Origin: Amycolatopsis nalaikhensis
GTDB taxonomy: Bacteria > Actinomycetota > Actinomycetes > Mycobacteriales > Pseudonocardiaceae
Direction: 5' to 3'
Assembly: GCF_030264295.1 (NCBI RefSeq)
Contig: NZ_CP127173.1
Location: forward strand, 2,053,501-2,117,500
Length of the DNA stretch: 64,000 nucleotides
Shown here: one piece after another, positions 17,456 through 27,194 of the stretch
Position numbering within the stretch: the stretch's first letter is position 1
How the letters are laid out: every line of letters begins with the position of its first letter
The notes under the pieces: generated by a model
Seen by the model: the letters and a program-made list of their open reading frames with translations, nothing else
Told to the model about the DNA's origin: nothing
Database searches by the model: none
Position numbers and translations under genes: made by a program

Positions 17456-18324
17456 TCCTCGTCACCGGCGGGCTCGGCATGATCGGCGCCCACACCGCCC
17501 GCGCCCTGCTCGATCTTGGCCACGACGTCGTCGTCACCGCCCACCGGCGGGTCGAGGTCCCGTCGTTCCTCGAGGGGCGGGTCACGGTCGAACAGCTCGA
17601 CGTCACCGACCGCGACGCGTTCCTGGCGCTCGGCGCGCGTCACGAAATCAGCGACATCGTCCACCTCGCGGGCAGCATCCCGGGCGAGGACCCGGTCGAG
17701 TTCTTCCGCACGGACACCGCGGGGTTGCTCAACGCCCTCGACGCGGCCCGCGCCTGGGGTGTCCGGCGGTTCGCCGTCGCGAGCAGTCTGGGTGTGTACA
17801 TCGGCCGTCCCGAGGTTCCGTGGACCGAAGACCTCGCGCTGCCGACGGCGTCTCTGCCGCACCTGATCATCGCGTACAAGAAGGCGGTCGAGCCGCTGAC
17901 GACGCACGGCCTGGCGGGCAGCGGCGTTCAGCCGGTGGTGCTGCGGATCGGCACGATCTGGGGCCCGCTGGTGGATCCGCGGTCGCCGTTCTGCCCGATC
18001 CCCTCGCTGGTCAACACGGGAACCTCGCCCATGCACGCCGATGACGGCGGCGACGTCTGCTACGCCCCGGACGCGGGCCGCGCGATCGCCCTGCTGACCA
18101 CGGTCCCGACGCTGAACCACGAGGTCTACAACGTGTCGAGCGGCCGCCCGTTCACGTACGGCGAGTTCGCTTCGGCGCTGGGTGTGACCCTCCAGCCGGG
18201 CGGCGCGAACGGCCCGTACCTGGACATCTCGCGGCTCACGGAGGACACGGGCTTCAAGCCCGAGTTCGACGTCCCGGCCTCGGTGGCCGACTACCTGAAG
18301 TGGCGCAAGGACAACCCCCGCTGA
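17452..18324 (+). CDS. NAD-dependent epimerase/dehydratase (extended SDR)
   Basis: 290 residues with the nucleotide-binding glycine motif [13 protein letters not shown] at the N-terminus and ASSLGVY at about 110. The usual YxxxK active-site pair is not obvious: the region reads [11 protein letters not shown], with the lysine two residues after the tyrosine. It acts on an unknown nucleotide sugar or ketone. Translationally coupled to the AraC gene and followed by a strong terminator hairpin. Confidence 0.85.
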   Translation: MILVTGGLGMIGAHTARALLDLGHDVVVTAHRRVEVPSFLEGRVTVEQLDVTDRDAFLALGARHEISDIVHLAGSIPGEDPVEFFRTDTAGLLNALDAARAWGVRRFAVASSLGVYIGRPEVPWTEDLALPTASLPHLIIAYKKAVEPLTTHGLAGSGVQPVVLRIGTIWGPLVDPRSPFCPIPSLVNTGTSPMHADDGGDVCYAPDAGRAIALLTTVPTLNHEVYNVSSGRPFTYGEFASALGVTLQPGGANGPYLDISRLTEDTGFKPEFDVPASVADYLKWRKDNPR

Positions 18325-18330
18325 AACGAG

Positions 18331-18364
18331 CGAAGGCCGCCCCGGCGAACCGGGGCGGCCTTCG
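18331..18364. terminator. Bidirectional intrinsic-type terminator hairpin
   Basis: A perfect 15-bp stem (CGAAGGCCGCCCCGG and its complement) closed by a CGAA tetraloop, between the convergent epimerase (stop 18324) and hemD (stop 18377). No U-tract follows, as is common for actinobacterial terminators. Confidence 0.88.
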
Positions 18365-18376
18365 TCACGCAGTACT

Positions 18377-19909
18377 TCAGGAGCGGCGAGCCCGCTTCGC
18401 CTTGCGCGGCGGCGGCAGCGCGCCCTCAGCACGAAGCCGGGCGGCGTGCTCGGCCAGCGCGTCCACCAGGTGCGGCACGTCCGCCTTCTCCGGCTGGACG
18501 TCCACCCGCAGCCCGAACTCGACCGCGGTCTCGGCCGTCTTCGGGCCGATGCACGCCACCAGCGTGCGGGTGTGCGGCTTGCCCGCGATGCCGACCAGGT
18601 TCCGCACGGTCGAGGACGAGGTGAAGCAGACCGCGTCGAAGCCGCCGGTCTTGATCATCTCGCGGGTCTCGGCGGGCGGCGGGGCGGCCCGGACGGTCCG
18701 GTACGCCGTCACGTCGTCGATCTCCCAGCCGCGCTCGCGCAGGCCCGCCGACAGGGTCTCGGTGGCGATGTCCGCCCGCGGCAGCAGCACGCGGTCGACC
18801 GGGTCGAGCACGTCGTCGTACGGCGGGAACTCGGCCAGCAGGCCTTCCGAAGACTGCTCACCGGAGGGGACCAGCTCCGGGATGATGCCGAACGAACGCA
18901 CCTTCGCCGCGGTCGACTCGCCGACGCAGGCGATCTTCACGCCGGAGAACGCGCGGGCGTCCAGGCCGAACTCCTCGAACTTCTCCCACACCGCGCGGAC
19001 CGCGTTGGTGGAGGTGAAGACGATCCACTGGTAGCGGCCGTCGACCAGGCCCTTGACCGAACGCTCCATCTGCGCCGGGCTGCGGGGCGGCTCGACCGAG
19101 ATCGTCGGCACCTCGTGCGACGTCGCGCCGTGGCCACGCAGGCGCTCGGCCATCTCGCCCGCCTGCTCCTTGGTGCGCGGCACCAGGACCTTCCAGCCGT
19201 ACAGCGCGCGCGACTCCCACCACGACAGCTTCGAGCGGTGCCCGGCGGCCTGGCCGATCGTGACGATCAGCGGCCCGACGAGCTCGCCCGCGTCGTTGGC
19301 GACCTTCTCGAGGGTGGTGTCCAGCGTGCGCTGGGTGTTGATCGTGCCGTTCGCGGTCACCGCGACCGGGGTCGACGCCGGGACGCCGTTGCTGGTCAGC
19401 GCGCCCGCCGCCTCGGCGAGGTGCGCCGACGTCGCGTGCAGCACCAGCGGGCCGGGCGCGGCGGCCAGCGCCGCCCAGTCGACCTCGCCGCGGACGTCGA
19501 CCTCGGTGTGCGTGCCGCCCAGGGCGACCCCCGCGTACGCCGGGACGGCCGCGCCCGGGGACACGCCCGGGATGACGTCGAACACGGCGCTCGTGCGCGC
19601 GACCGCCTGGACCTCGGCCACCACGGCCGGGGTGGTCAGCGGGTCGCCCGCGACCAGGCGCAGCACGAGCCGGCCGGCCTTGGCCTCGGCGGTGAGGTCC
19701 TTGGCGACCTCGGCGGCCTCGCCGACGGCGGGCCGGACCTCGGCGCCTTCGGCGGCCATGGCCAGCACCGCCTGCGGGACGTCGGGGTCGGTCACCACGA
19801 CCTCGGCCTTGGTCAGCAGCTCCTGGGCACGGACCGTGAGCAGGCCGGCGTCGCCGGGGCCGGAGCCCACGAACGCTACGCGCCCGGTGGTCTTTCGCGC
19901 GGGGGTCAT
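18377..19909 (-). CDS. hemD: Fused uroporphyrinogen-III methyltransferase-like / uroporphyrinogen-III synthase
   Basis: 510 residues. The N-terminal half (about 9-225) has the SUMT/CobA fold: VGSGPGDAGLLT and IPGVSPGAAVPAYAGVAL. Its GDP motif is VAGDPLTTPAVV instead of the canonical KGGDPFVFGRGGEE, so methyltransferase activity is doubtful. The C-terminal half (about 236-490) is a uroporphyrinogen-III synthase (VLVPRTKEQ, FTSTNAVRAVW, DAVCFTSSSTVRNL), which closes hydroxymethylbilane to uroporphyrinogen III. The same fusion is present in mycobacteria. It follows hemC by 84 bp containing two small hairpins. Confidence 0.93.
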   Translation of the reverse strand: MTPARKTTGRVAFVGSGPGDAGLLTVRAQELLTKAEVVVTDPDVPQAVLAMAAEGAEVRPAVGEAAEVAKDLTAEAKAGRLVLRLVAGDPLTTPAVVAEVQAVARTSAVFDVIPGVSPGAAVPAYAGVALGGTHTEVDVRGEVDWAALAAAPGPLVLHATSAHLAEAAGALTSNGVPASTPVAVTANGTINTQRTLDTTLEKVANDAGELVGPLIVTIGQAAGHRSKLSWWESRALYGWKVLVPRTKEQAGEMAERLRGHGATSHEVPTISVEPPRSPAQMERSVKGLVDGRYQWIVFTSTNAVRAVWEKFEEFGLDARAFSGVKIACVGESTAAKVRSFGIIPELVPSGEQSSEGLLAEFPPYDDVLDPVDRVLLPRADIATETLSAGLRERGWEIDDVTAYRTVRAAPPPAETREMIKTGGFDAVCFTSSSTVRNLVGIAGKPHTRTLVACIGPKTAETAVEFGLRVDVQPEKADVPHLVDALAEHAARLRAEGALPPPRKAKRARRS

Positions 19910-19920
19910 CTGTGCGTTTC

Positions 19921-19996
19921 TCCTCTTGCGGCGGCCGTGCGGGATCGCACAGCCGCAGGGTCTCCTACGTCTTGAGAAGCGCTCGCGAGAGCGCTA
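19921..19996 (-). other. hemC-hemD intercistronic hairpins
   Basis: Two dyads lie in the hemC-hemD gap. GTGCG/CGCAC with flanking GCGGC/GCCGC spans about 19929-19956. AGCGCTC-GCGA-GAGCGCT spans 19978-19995 and overlaps the hemC stop. They could be mRNA processing or attenuation structures within the operon; there is no direct evidence for either. Confidence 0.5.
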
Positions 19997-20941
19997 CTGC
20001 GCGGGTCCGGAGAGGGCTCCGGCTCCGAGGTCCAGCAGCTCGGCGGCCAGGTCCTTGCCCAGCTGGGCGGCCTGGTCCTTGTCGGCCAGCGCGGAGGCCC
20101 GGACCATGTCCACCGCGCCGTTCTCGCCTTCGGCCGCGGCGGTGCCGCGCAGCGAGATCCGTTCGACGACCTTGCCGTCGGCGTCGAGATCTTCGACGAT
20201 CTCGGCGAGCGCGCCCACCGGCGCGCTGCACCCCGCCTCGAGCGCGGCCAGCAGGGCTCGCTCGGCCGTCACCGCGGCCCGCGTGCCCTCGTCGTCCAAA
20301 GTGGATGCGAGCAGCTGCTCGAGGTCCACGTCGGCGGACCGGCACTCCACCGCCAGCGCGCCCTGGGCGGGCGCGGGCAGCAGCTGGATCGGGTCGAGGG
20401 TCTCGGTGATCGCCTCGACCAGGCCGACCCTGGCCAGTCCGGCACGCGCCAGGACCACGGCATCGAGCTCGCCGTCGGTCACCTTGCGCATGCGGGTGTC
20501 GATATTGCCGCGAATCGGCACGATTTCCAAACCGAGACCCAGCGCGCGCAGCTGCGCGGTGCGCCGGGCCGAGCCGGTGCCCACCGTCGAGCCCGGCGGC
20601 AGCTCGCCCAGCGTGAGCCCGTCGCGCGCGATCAGCGCGTCACGCGGGTCCTCGCGCGGGGGCACGGCGGCGAGCGTGATGCCCGGCTCCGGCGCCGTCG
20701 GCAGGTCCTTGTAGGAGTGGACGATGACGTCGACCTCGTTGCGCAGCAAGGCTTCCCGCAGCGCGGAGGTGAACACGCCGACACCGATCGTCGCGATCGG
20801 GGCCAGCGACTTGTCGCCGGGCGTGGTCACCTTGACGATCTCGACCTCGACGCCGGTGGCGCGCAGGGCGTCGGCCACGGTCCCGGTCTGGGTCAGCGCG
20901 AGCTTCGAACCGCGCGTACCCATGCGAATGACTCTGGTCAC
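19994..20941 (-). CDS. hemC: Hydroxymethylbilane synthase (porphobilinogen deaminase)
   Basis: 315 residues. It polymerises four porphobilinogens. [20 protein letters not shown] and HSYKDLPT are signature regions, and the cysteine that carries the dipyrromethane cofactor is in [14 protein letters not shown]. The start GTG 20939-20941 lies 2 nt after the hemA stop, so translation is coupled. Confidence 0.96.
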   Translation of the reverse strand: MTRVIRMGTRGSKLALTQTGTVADALRATGVEVEIVKVTTPGDKSLAPIATIGVGVFTSALREALLRNEVDVIVHSYKDLPTAPEPGITLAAVPPREDPRDALIARDGLTLGELPPGSTVGTGSARRTAQLRALGLGLEIVPIRGNIDTRMRKVTDGELDAVVLARAGLARVGLVEAITETLDPIQLLPAPAQGALAVECRSADVDLEQLLASTLDDEGTRAAVTAERALLAALEAGCSAPVGALAEIVEDLDADGKVVERISLRGTAAAEGENGAVDMVRASALADKDQAAQLGKDLAAELLDLGAGALSGPAQ

Positions 20942-20943
20942 TG

Positions 20944-22251
20944 CTACTTCTTCTCTGGTGGGGGCTTCGGGCTCGCCACCGCGGCGGGTGCCTGCGGGTC
21001 GAGGCAGAACAGTTCTCGCAACGCGTTCGCGTAGTCGGTGTCGGCCGTCTCGGCGGCCAGCTGCTTGACCCGCACCGTCGGCGCGTGCAGCAGCTTGTCG
21101 ACCACCCGGCGGACCGTGCGGCCGACCTCTTCGCGGACCGCGCCGTCCAGCTCGGGCAGGCGGTTGTCCAGCCGCAGCAGCTCGGCGTCGACGACCTCGG
21201 CCGCGCGGCGGCGCAGCGCGGTCACGGTCGGCGTCACCTCGGCGCTGCGCTGCCCGGCGAGGTAGTCGCGGACCTCGTCGAGGACGATCCCGGTCGCCTT
21301 GGCCGTCTGGCGCTCGGTGGTCGGGGTCCCTGCCTCGCGCATGCGGCGCTGGATGGTGGCCAGGTCGACGACGCGGACGTCGGCCAGCTCGCCGACCGCC
21401 GGGTCGACGTCGCGGGGCAGGCCGAGGTCGCAGACGACCAGGGCACGTCCGCCGCGCGGCAGCACGTGGGCCGGGCCGAAGACGGCGTCCTGCGCGCCGG
21501 TGCAGCAGATCACGATGTCGGCGTCGCGCACCGCTTCGGCGACCCCGGACAGCGGGATCGCGCGGGCGGGCACGCCCTGCTCGGTGACGTTCGCGGCGAG
21601 GCGGCGGGCGCGGGCGTCGGTGCGGTTGGCGACGGTGATCTCGCCGATCCCGGCCTTGCGCAGCTGCGACGCGCTCAGCGCGCCCATCGAACCGGCACCG
21701 ACGATGACGGCGTGCTTGCCGGCGACGTCCCCGGCCGCGGCGAGCGCCTCGGAGACGACCGACGCGCCGAGCTGGTCGAGGCCCGTCTCGCTGTGCACGC
21801 GCTTGCCGACGCGCAGCGTGGTCTGGATCAGCTCGTGCAGCGTGCGGCCGACGGTGCCCACCTCGCGCGCGGTGGCGTAGGCGGACCGGACCTGGCCGAG
21901 GATCTGCGTCTCGCCGACGACCATCGAGTCCAGGCCCGAGGTGACCGAGAACAGGTGCTCGACGGCCGCCCCGGCGTAGTGCACGTACAGGCTGTCGTAG
22001 AGCTCGGCGGGTTCCATCCCGGCCTGGCGGGACAGGACGTCGGTGACGTCGTTGAGGCCGCCGTGGAAGGTCTCGACGACCGCGTAGACCTCGATGCGGT
22101 TGCACGTCGAGACGAGCATGACCTCATTGACGTGCTCGGCCTGCTGCAGCTCGTGCAGCAGCTTGCCGACCTCGGGCGCGGGGACCGCGACGCGCTCCAG
22201 CGTGCTCAGCTCCGCACTCCGGTGCGAAAGACCGACCGCCAACACGCTCAT
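20944..22251 (-). CDS. hemA: Glutamyl-tRNA reductase
   Basis: 435 residues, full length. It reduces glutamyl-tRNA to glutamate-1-semialdehyde, the committed step of the C5 pathway. The nucleophile is Cys50 in [13 protein letters not shown]; the NADPH domain has [13 protein letters not shown], and a dimerisation helix forms the C-terminus. The ATG 22249-22251 overlaps the rex stop (ATGA), so rex and hemA are co-translated. Confidence 0.97.
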   Translation of the reverse strand: MSVLAVGLSHRSAELSTLERVAVPAPEVGKLLHELQQAEHVNEVMLVSTCNRIEVYAVVETFHGGLNDVTDVLSRQAGMEPAELYDSLYVHYAGAAVEHLFSVTSGLDSMVVGETQILGQVRSAYATAREVGTVGRTLHELIQTTLRVGKRVHSETGLDQLGASVVSEALAAAGDVAGKHAVIVGAGSMGALSASQLRKAGIGEITVANRTDARARRLAANVTEQGVPARAIPLSGVAEAVRDADIVICCTGAQDAVFGPAHVLPRGGRALVVCDLGLPRDVDPAVGELADVRVVDLATIQRRMREAGTPTTERQTAKATGIVLDEVRDYLAGQRSAEVTPTVTALRRRAAEVVDAELLRLDNRLPELDGAVREEVGRTVRRVVDKLLHAPTVRVKQLAAETADTDYANALRELFCLDPQAPAAVASPKPPPEKK

Positions 22252-23177
22252 GAGCGCACCACCATTTCCCGTCCGCCGTCCGGACCCGACCCGTTCCGCC
22301 CGCCGTGGCCATTCTCGGACGGCAGGCCCGTGCCGGGTAATCCGGAATTGCCCTGATTGCCGGCGTCGTCCGCGCGGCGGGCCACATGGAACGAGAGTAT
22401 CTGCAGCTCCACGGCCAAATCCACTTTGCGGACCTCGATGTGAGCAGGAACCTGCAACACGACCGGGGCGAAGTTGAGGATGCACTGGACACCGCCCGCG
22501 ACCAGGCGGTCACACACCGATTGCGCGGCGGTGGGCGGGGTGGCGATGACGCCGATGGAGATGCCGCGCTCGGCGCACACCCGGGGGATGTCGTCCATGT
22601 GCGACACCGGGAGCCCGCCGACCGGCACCCCGATCAGGTCGGGGTCCAGGTCGAACAGGGCTTCGACCGGGAACCCGCGGCCCGGGAAGCCGCCGTAGTT
22701 GGCCAGCGCGTGGCCGAGGTTGCCGATGCCGACCACGGCCACTTTGTGCTGCCGGGTGAGGCCGAGGATGCGCTCGATCTGGCTGACCAGGACGCCGACT
22801 TCGTAGCCGACCCCACGCGTGCCGTACGAGCCGAGGTAAGAGAGGTCTTTGCGCAATTTCGCGGAATTGACGCCCGCGGCTTGCGAGAGTTCTTCGCTCG
22901 AAACGGTCGTCGCGCCCTGTTCGGACATTCCGGACAGCACGCGGAGGTAGACGGCGAGCCGCGCGACGGCGGCTTCGGGGATCTGCTTCGCCCGGACGGC
23001 CTCGGGGGCATCCCCGGTGCGCTCGGCCGGGACTGCCGGCATCTCGGCGGTGGGCGCGTTGTCGGCGTCCGGGGCGGCTTGACGGCGGGGCCGTCGTGGC
23101 ACCCGGCCCGGGGAGTCCGCTCCGTCGCGCCTCCCCCGCTGTGTCACCACGCCCGTCGTCTCCTGCCCGCTGTGCAC
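22248..23177 (-). CDS. rex: Redox-sensing transcriptional repressor Rex
   Basis: 309 residues. An N-terminal winged HTH (about 65-130, [20 protein letters not shown]) is followed by a Rossmann domain ([17 protein letters not shown]) that binds NADH/NAD+. Rex represses respiratory and heme genes when NADH is low and releases DNA when NADH rises. The first about 55 residues are a disordered Arg/Pro/Ala-rich extension, and the C-terminal tail is Gly/Asn-rich; the true start may be downstream (for example MPAVPAERT). As in Streptomyces coelicolor it heads rex-hemACD. A candidate Rex operator lies about 105 bp upstream. Confidence 0.94.
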   Translation of the reverse strand: MHSGQETTGVVTQRGRRDGADSPGRVPRRPRRQAAPDADNAPTAEMPAVPAERTGDAPEAVRAKQIPEAAVARLAVYLRVLSGMSEQGATTVSSEELSQAAGVNSAKLRKDLSYLGSYGTRGVGYEVGVLVSQIERILGLTRQHKVAVVGIGNLGHALANYGGFPGRGFPVEALFDLDPDLIGVPVGGLPVSHMDDIPRVCAERGISIGVIATPPTAAQSVCDRLVAGGVQCILNFAPVVLQVPAHIEVRKVDLAVELQILSFHVARRADDAGNQGNSGLPGTGLPSENGHGGRNGSGPDGGREMVVRS

Positions 23178-23282
23178 CCGGCGGCCATCGCCACGGCCGG
23201 TCCGAACTGTGTCTTGACCCAGGGCCCGAGGTCCGGTTCGATGGCGGACCGCCCGGGGGCGATGGCCCTACGGTAGACCACT

Positions 23283-23298
23283 TGTGAACGCGCGCACA
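23283..23298. promoter_or_regulatory. Candidate Rex operator (ROP site)
   Basis: TGTGAACGCGCGCACA matches the Streptomyces Rex consensus TGTGAACNNNTTCACA at 11 of 13 fixed positions, with the left half-site perfect. It lies 106 bp upstream of the rex start, so autoregulation of rex-hemACD by NADH/NAD+ is expected. The consensus is from family knowledge; binding is inferred. Confidence 0.65.
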
Positions 23299-23386
23299 AA
23301 GTCACTGGTCGGAGGCGGTTCCAGGCCGCGCACGATCATGACGCGGTGTCAGAATCCTTGCCCGCCAGGCACTTCCGCGTTAACTC

Positions 23387-23485
23387 GCCCCAAGCGCCCC
23401 AATGTGGCCTTCGGTGCGTCAGACGCAACCAAGGCGGCCTTCGGTGCGTCAGACGCAACCAAGGCCGCCTTGGGGCGCTTGGGGC
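23387..23485. repeat. Family C modular repeat, locus C2 (intact)
   Basis: Outer 16-bp perfect inverted arms (GCCCCAAGCGCCCCAA at 23387-23402 and its complement at 23470-23485) enclose two almost identical 30-bp modules starting GGCCTTCGGTGCGTCAGACG at 23406 and 23436. Each module is itself a near-palindrome centred in GTCAGAC. It ends 9 nt from the stop of the oxidoreductase gene, a terminator-like place. Confidence 0.9.
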
Positions 23486-23493
23486 CGAGCGGG

Positions 23494-25044
23494 TCAGCTC
23501 GCGTCGAGGGTCACCGAGTGCCAGCCGGTCGCGCCGTCCGGGACCGGGTCGGCGCGGTTCTCCGTCTGCGTGTAGCCGTCCTGGTCGGTCGCCCGGACGG
23601 ACGCCTGGTGCGTCCCCTTCGGCACGTCCAGCTCGATCCACCACATCCGCCAGGTGTCCTTGCTCACCTCGGCCGAGAGCGTCGCCGGTTGCCACGCGCC
23701 CTGGTCCAGCCGGACCTCGACCTTCGCGATGCCGGTGTGCTGCGCCCACGCCGTCCCGGCCAGCCGGACCTTGCCCGCGCTCACGCGCGCGAAGCCGCTC
23801 GGCGTGTCGATCCGGGACTCGGTCTTGATCGGCGCCTGCTCGGCCCAGCCGCGGCTGAGCCAGTACGCCTGCCGCGCGTCCCACTTGGTGAACTCCAGCG
23901 ACTCGACCCACTTCGTCGCCGACACATAGCCGTACAGGCCGGGGATGACGATCCGCGCCGGGAAGCCGTGCTCGACCGGCAGCGGCTCGCCGTTCATGCC
24001 GATCGCCAGCATCGCGCCGCGCTGGGGGTCGAGCGCGACGTTCGCCGGGGTGCCGCACGTCCAGCCGTCGACGCTGGTGGCGAACATCTGCTCGGCGCCC
24101 GCCTGCACCCCGGCTTCGTCGAGCAGGTCGACGAGGTCGACGCCGAGCCAGGTCGCGTTCGAAATCAGCGGCCCGCCGACCTCGTTGGACACGCACGTGA
24201 GCGTCACCCGCCGCTCGACCAGCGGCCGGTCGCGGATGTCGGCGTAGGAGAAGCTCACCTCGCGGTCGACCATCCCGTGCACGCGGAGGCTCCAGTCCTC
24301 GGTGCGGATCTGCGGCACGACCAGCGCGGTGTCGATGCGGTAGAAGTCCGGGTTCGGCGTGATGAACGGCGGCGAGCCGAGCTTCGCGAAGTCGGCGTCC
24401 GCGGGCAGCGGCGGCGCGGTCCGCGCCGGGACGAGCGCCCCGACGGCGGCCCGCGAGTCCTCGGCGTTCGTGCTGGTCCCGGCGAACTGCCCGACGACGG
24501 CGGCGACCCCCGACCCCGCGGCCACCCCCACCGAAGCCTGCAGGAACTTCCGCCGGTCGAAGCCGCGGTCGTGCACCTCCTCCGGCGGCAGCGCCATCCG
24601 GTGCAGGAGCGTGAACACCGTGAGCCCCGCGACCAGGGCCGCGACCGGCGCCAGCAGGGAGACCTGGCCGAGGTCGCTGCGTGCGTAGACCGCGGCCACC
24701 CCGGCCGCGCCGAGCACGAACACGAGGATCTGCCCGGCCCGCGGCGTCCGGCGCGAGAGCTGCCCGGCCAGCAGGGCGAGCAGCACCAGCACGACGGCCA
24801 GCCCGATCTTGAGCACCGGCTTGTCCCAGGTGCCCAGCGTCCGCTCGGCCCACTTCACGATGCCGGTCGGGCTGTGGTCGATGACGTAGTTGGCCACCGC
24901 GATGAACGGCGAGGCCGTGTACCCGACGAACCCCGCGACGAGGTGCCCGACGCCCAGCGCCGCGGCGAGCGCGAGGAGCCCGATCAGCGTCGCTACCGGC
25001 AGCGAAAGGCGGCGCGGTGGCGCGTCCTGCAACGTGGTGGTCAC
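23494..25044 (-). CDS. Membrane-anchored molybdopterin-dependent oxidoreductase (sulfite oxidase family)
   Basis: 516 residues. Four membrane helices fill about residues 14-155, a twin-arginine-like RRKFLQASVGVAAGSGVA follows, then the sulfite oxidase fold. The molybdenum-binding cysteine is in TLTCVSNEVGG, and the segment PVEHGFPARIVIPGLYGY is a hallmark of the family; a C-terminal Mo-co dimerisation domain ends the protein. It probably oxidises or reduces a small substrate at the outer face; the electron partner is unknown. Followed by a family C repeat. Confidence 0.9.
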   Translation of the reverse strand: MTTTLQDAPPRRLSLPVATLIGLLALAAALGVGHLVAGFVGYTASPFIAVANYVIDHSPTGIVKWAERTLGTWDKPVLKIGLAVVLVLLALLAGQLSRRTPRAGQILVFVLGAAGVAAVYARSDLGQVSLLAPVAALVAGLTVFTLLHRMALPPEEVHDRGFDRRKFLQASVGVAAGSGVAAVVGQFAGTSTNAEDSRAAVGALVPARTAPPLPADADFAKLGSPPFITPNPDFYRIDTALVVPQIRTEDWSLRVHGMVDREVSFSYADIRDRPLVERRVTLTCVSNEVGGPLISNATWLGVDLVDLLDEAGVQAGAEQMFATSVDGWTCGTPANVALDPQRGAMLAIGMNGEPLPVEHGFPARIVIPGLYGYVSATKWVESLEFTKWDARQAYWLSRGWAEQAPIKTESRIDTPSGFARVSAGKVRLAGTAWAQHTGIAKVEVRLDQGAWQPATLSAEVSKDTWRMWWIELDVPKGTHQASVRATDQDGYTQTENRADPVPDGATGWHSVTLDAS

Positions 25045-25108
25045 GTCTCCATCTTCGGAGCGCGAACGCGAAGCGGCTGCCGGATCGGGCTTACGGACGT
25101 GTTACGGC

Positions 25109-25357
25109 TCAGGCCAGCGCCCGCCGCAGCCGGTCCTCCTCCACCCGCCAGTACCCGTGCTCGGCGCCGTCGACCAGGATCACCGGCACGCGGTCGCCGT
25201 ACTCGGCGCGCCACTCCGGGTCCGTGTCGACGTCCTCGGTCTTCCACGCGACGCCGAGTTCGCCGCAGATCCGGGCGACGTCGGCCTCCGCGACCTCGCA
25301 GAGGTGGCAGCCCTCGCGGCCCATGACCGTCACTTCGTGCGCCATGACGTCCTTCAT
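25109..25357 (-). CDS. Glutaredoxin-like protein
   Basis: 82 residues with a CxxC redox site in GREGCHLCEVA and the cis-proline RVPVILVDG, matching the glutaredoxin-like DUF836 family near hemA in actinobacteria. MAHEVTVMG five residues in is an equally good start. It sits 12 nt after the acyl-CoA ligase stop, so it is likely in that transcript. Confidence 0.85.
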   Translation of the reverse strand: MKDVMAHEVTVMGREGCHLCEVAEADVARICGELGVAWKTEDVDTDPEWRAEYGDRVPVILVDGAEHGYWRVEEDRLRRALA

Positions 25358-25369
25358 ATCTCAGCCTTC

Positions 25370-26881
25370 CTACCGCAGCCGCAGGCGGCGCAGCTTCCCG
25401 GTGGCCGAGTGCGGCAGCGACTCGGCGAACTCGACCAGGTGCGGCACCTTGTACCCGGCCAGGTGGGCCGCGCAGTGGTCGACGACCTGCTGTTCGGACA
25501 GCGCCGCCCCGGCCGCGGGCACGACGAACGCCTTCACCGCTTCGCCGCTGCGCTCGTCGACCACGCCGACGACGGCGGCCTCGGCCACCTCCGGCAGCTG
25601 CCCGATGACCTCCTCCACCTCGTGCGGGAAGACGTTGAAGCCGTTGACGATGATCAGGTCGTTGGCCCGGTCGACCAGGTGCAGGTCGCCGTCGGTGTCG
25701 AGGTAGCCGACGTCGCCGGTGCGGAACCAGCCCTCGTCGTCGGGACCGTGGGCACCGTCGGGCCAGTAGCCGGAGAAGAGGTTGGCGCCGCGGATCGACA
25801 CGAGCCCGGTCTCGCCTTCGGCCTCGAAGACGTCGTCGACGTCGTCCGGGTCGAGCGGGACGGCCTGGTCGGTGCCGTCGCTGTCGACCAGCCGCAGCTC
25901 GATCCCGGGCAGCGGCCGCCCGACCGAGCCCGGCTTCGGGTAGCCGGTGACCAGCGTCGACGTCACCACCGGGGCGCATTCGGTGAGGCCGTAGCCCTCG
26001 TAGACGTCCAGGCCGGAGGCCTCGCGGATGGCGGTCAGCACCTTCGGGTGCAGCGGCGCGGCCCCGGACGTCATCTTCCGGACGGTGGCCAGCCCCTGCC
26101 GCAGCTCCTCGGCGCCGAGCGCGGCGAACTCGGCGTACATCGTCGGGACGCCGGTGATCGAGGTGACGCCGTGTTCGGCGCATTCGTCGAGCGTGCGCTG
26201 CGCCTCGAAGCGCTCGGACAGGATCGCGGTCGCGCCGACGGCGATGGCCTGCAGCAGGCCGGGCCCGAGGCCGTAGACGTGGAAGAGCGGGATGGTGATG
26301 AGCACGCGGTCGTCGTGCTCGAGCACGCCCTCGACGCCGCTGAGCTGCTCCAGGTTCGCCAGCAGCGCGCGGTGCGACAGCATCACGCCGCGCGGCGGGC
26401 CGGTGGTGCCCGAGGTGTAGGAGACGACGGCGATGTCCTCGCCCGCGCGGCCCGCGTCGACGAATTCGACTACTCCATCCGGGTCGGGTTCCGGCGTGAG
26501 GCCGCTCACGCCGTCCGGCAGCTCGGTGTCGGCGACGCGTTCGATGACAACCTTGGCACCGCTGTGCGCGAGGAGCTTCTCCAGCTCGGGTCCGGGCGCC
26601 TGCGGCGACATCGGCACGACGATCGCGCCGGCCTTCAGCGCGCCGAAGAAGGCGACCACGAAGTCCACCGACGTCGGCAGCCGCAGCGCGACCCGGTCGC
26701 CGGGTTCGACACCGGCGTCCGCGAGGCGCCTGGCCTGGGCCTGGGCGGCGGCGTCGAGCCGGGCGAAGGTGAGGCCGCGCCCGCTCCCGGTCTCGCGCAC
26801 GGCGGGGTGGTCCGGCCACGTCGCCGCGGCCCGTGTGAGCAGCCCGCCGACCCCCGACTGCGTCCCGTCTCCGGCACTCAC
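25370..26881 (-). CDS. AMP-forming acyl-CoA ligase/synthetase
   Basis: 503 residues. The adenylate-forming motifs are present: VVSYTSGTTGPPRGVMLSHRA region (P-loop), YEGYGLTE, and GWFRTGDVGYLD, with the C-terminal catalytic lysine in PHSATGKLRR. It activates a carboxylic acid (probably fatty acid) as acyl-adenylate and acyl-CoA. A stretch at about 270-320 (VDSDGTDQAVPLDPDDVDDVFEAEGETG) is acidic and variable. It is divergent from the sigma-factor gene. Confidence 0.9.
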   Translation of the reverse strand: MSAGDGTQSGVGGLLTRAAATWPDHPAVRETGSGRGLTFARLDAAAQAQARRLADAGVEPGDRVALRLPTSVDFVVAFFGALKAGAIVVPMSPQAPGPELEKLLAHSGAKVVIERVADTELPDGVSGLTPEPDPDGVVEFVDAGRAGEDIAVVSYTSGTTGPPRGVMLSHRALLANLEQLSGVEGVLEHDDRVLITIPLFHVYGLGPGLLQAIAVGATAILSERFEAQRTLDECAEHGVTSITGVPTMYAEFAALGAEELRQGLATVRKMTSGAAPLHPKVLTAIREASGLDVYEGYGLTECAPVVTSTLVTGYPKPGSVGRPLPGIELRLVDSDGTDQAVPLDPDDVDDVFEAEGETGLVSIRGANLFSGYWPDGAHGPDDEGWFRTGDVGYLDTDGDLHLVDRANDLIIVNGFNVFPHEVEEVIGQLPEVAEAAVVGVVDERSGEAVKAFVVPAAGAALSEQQVVDHCAAHLAGYKVPHLVEFAESLPHSATGKLRRLRLR

Positions 26882-27194
26882 CCGCGACCCACCTCTCCTC
26901 GCCCGGCCAAAACCGTTGCAAGTCTGTCATTCGGAGCGACGTCATGGGTGCTGACCGCGAGCGTCGCTCCTTCGCAACCCCGGAGCCACTACCTACTTCG
27001 CGGTAACTACACGTATGCTGCACTGCGTCGCGGGGTGGTGTTGATCACCACCGCGGCCGGAGAGAGGGAGTCGCCGTGACGAACTTGCCTGCCCACGGGG
27101 TCGTGGGGCACGCGAGCCGGCAGGCCCCTGCTCGTCCGGGTTCCGGGGGTACCGTGGCCCACTGGGTCAGAGCCGCCGCCGGAGGTGCCGCCCG
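26882..27194. other. Divergent region between acyl-CoA ligase and sigma factor
   Basis: 313 bp. The stretch 26985-27025 is locally A+T-richer (TTCGCGGTAACTACACGTATGC) and may hold the sigma-factor promoter. A dyad GGTGGTG-TTGAT-CACCACC lies at 27034-27052. The last 120 bp hold a 40-codon upstream ORF described separately. Confidence 0.55.

Larger units (their letters stand above)
23178..23493. other. Intergenic region: rex promoter with operator, and family C repeat
   Basis: 316 bp. The rex-proximal half (23178-23300) should hold the rex-hem promoter and a candidate Rex operator. The distal part (23387-23485) is a family C repeat that ends the molybdopterin oxidoreductase gene. No gene is seen. 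Confidence 0.75.
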
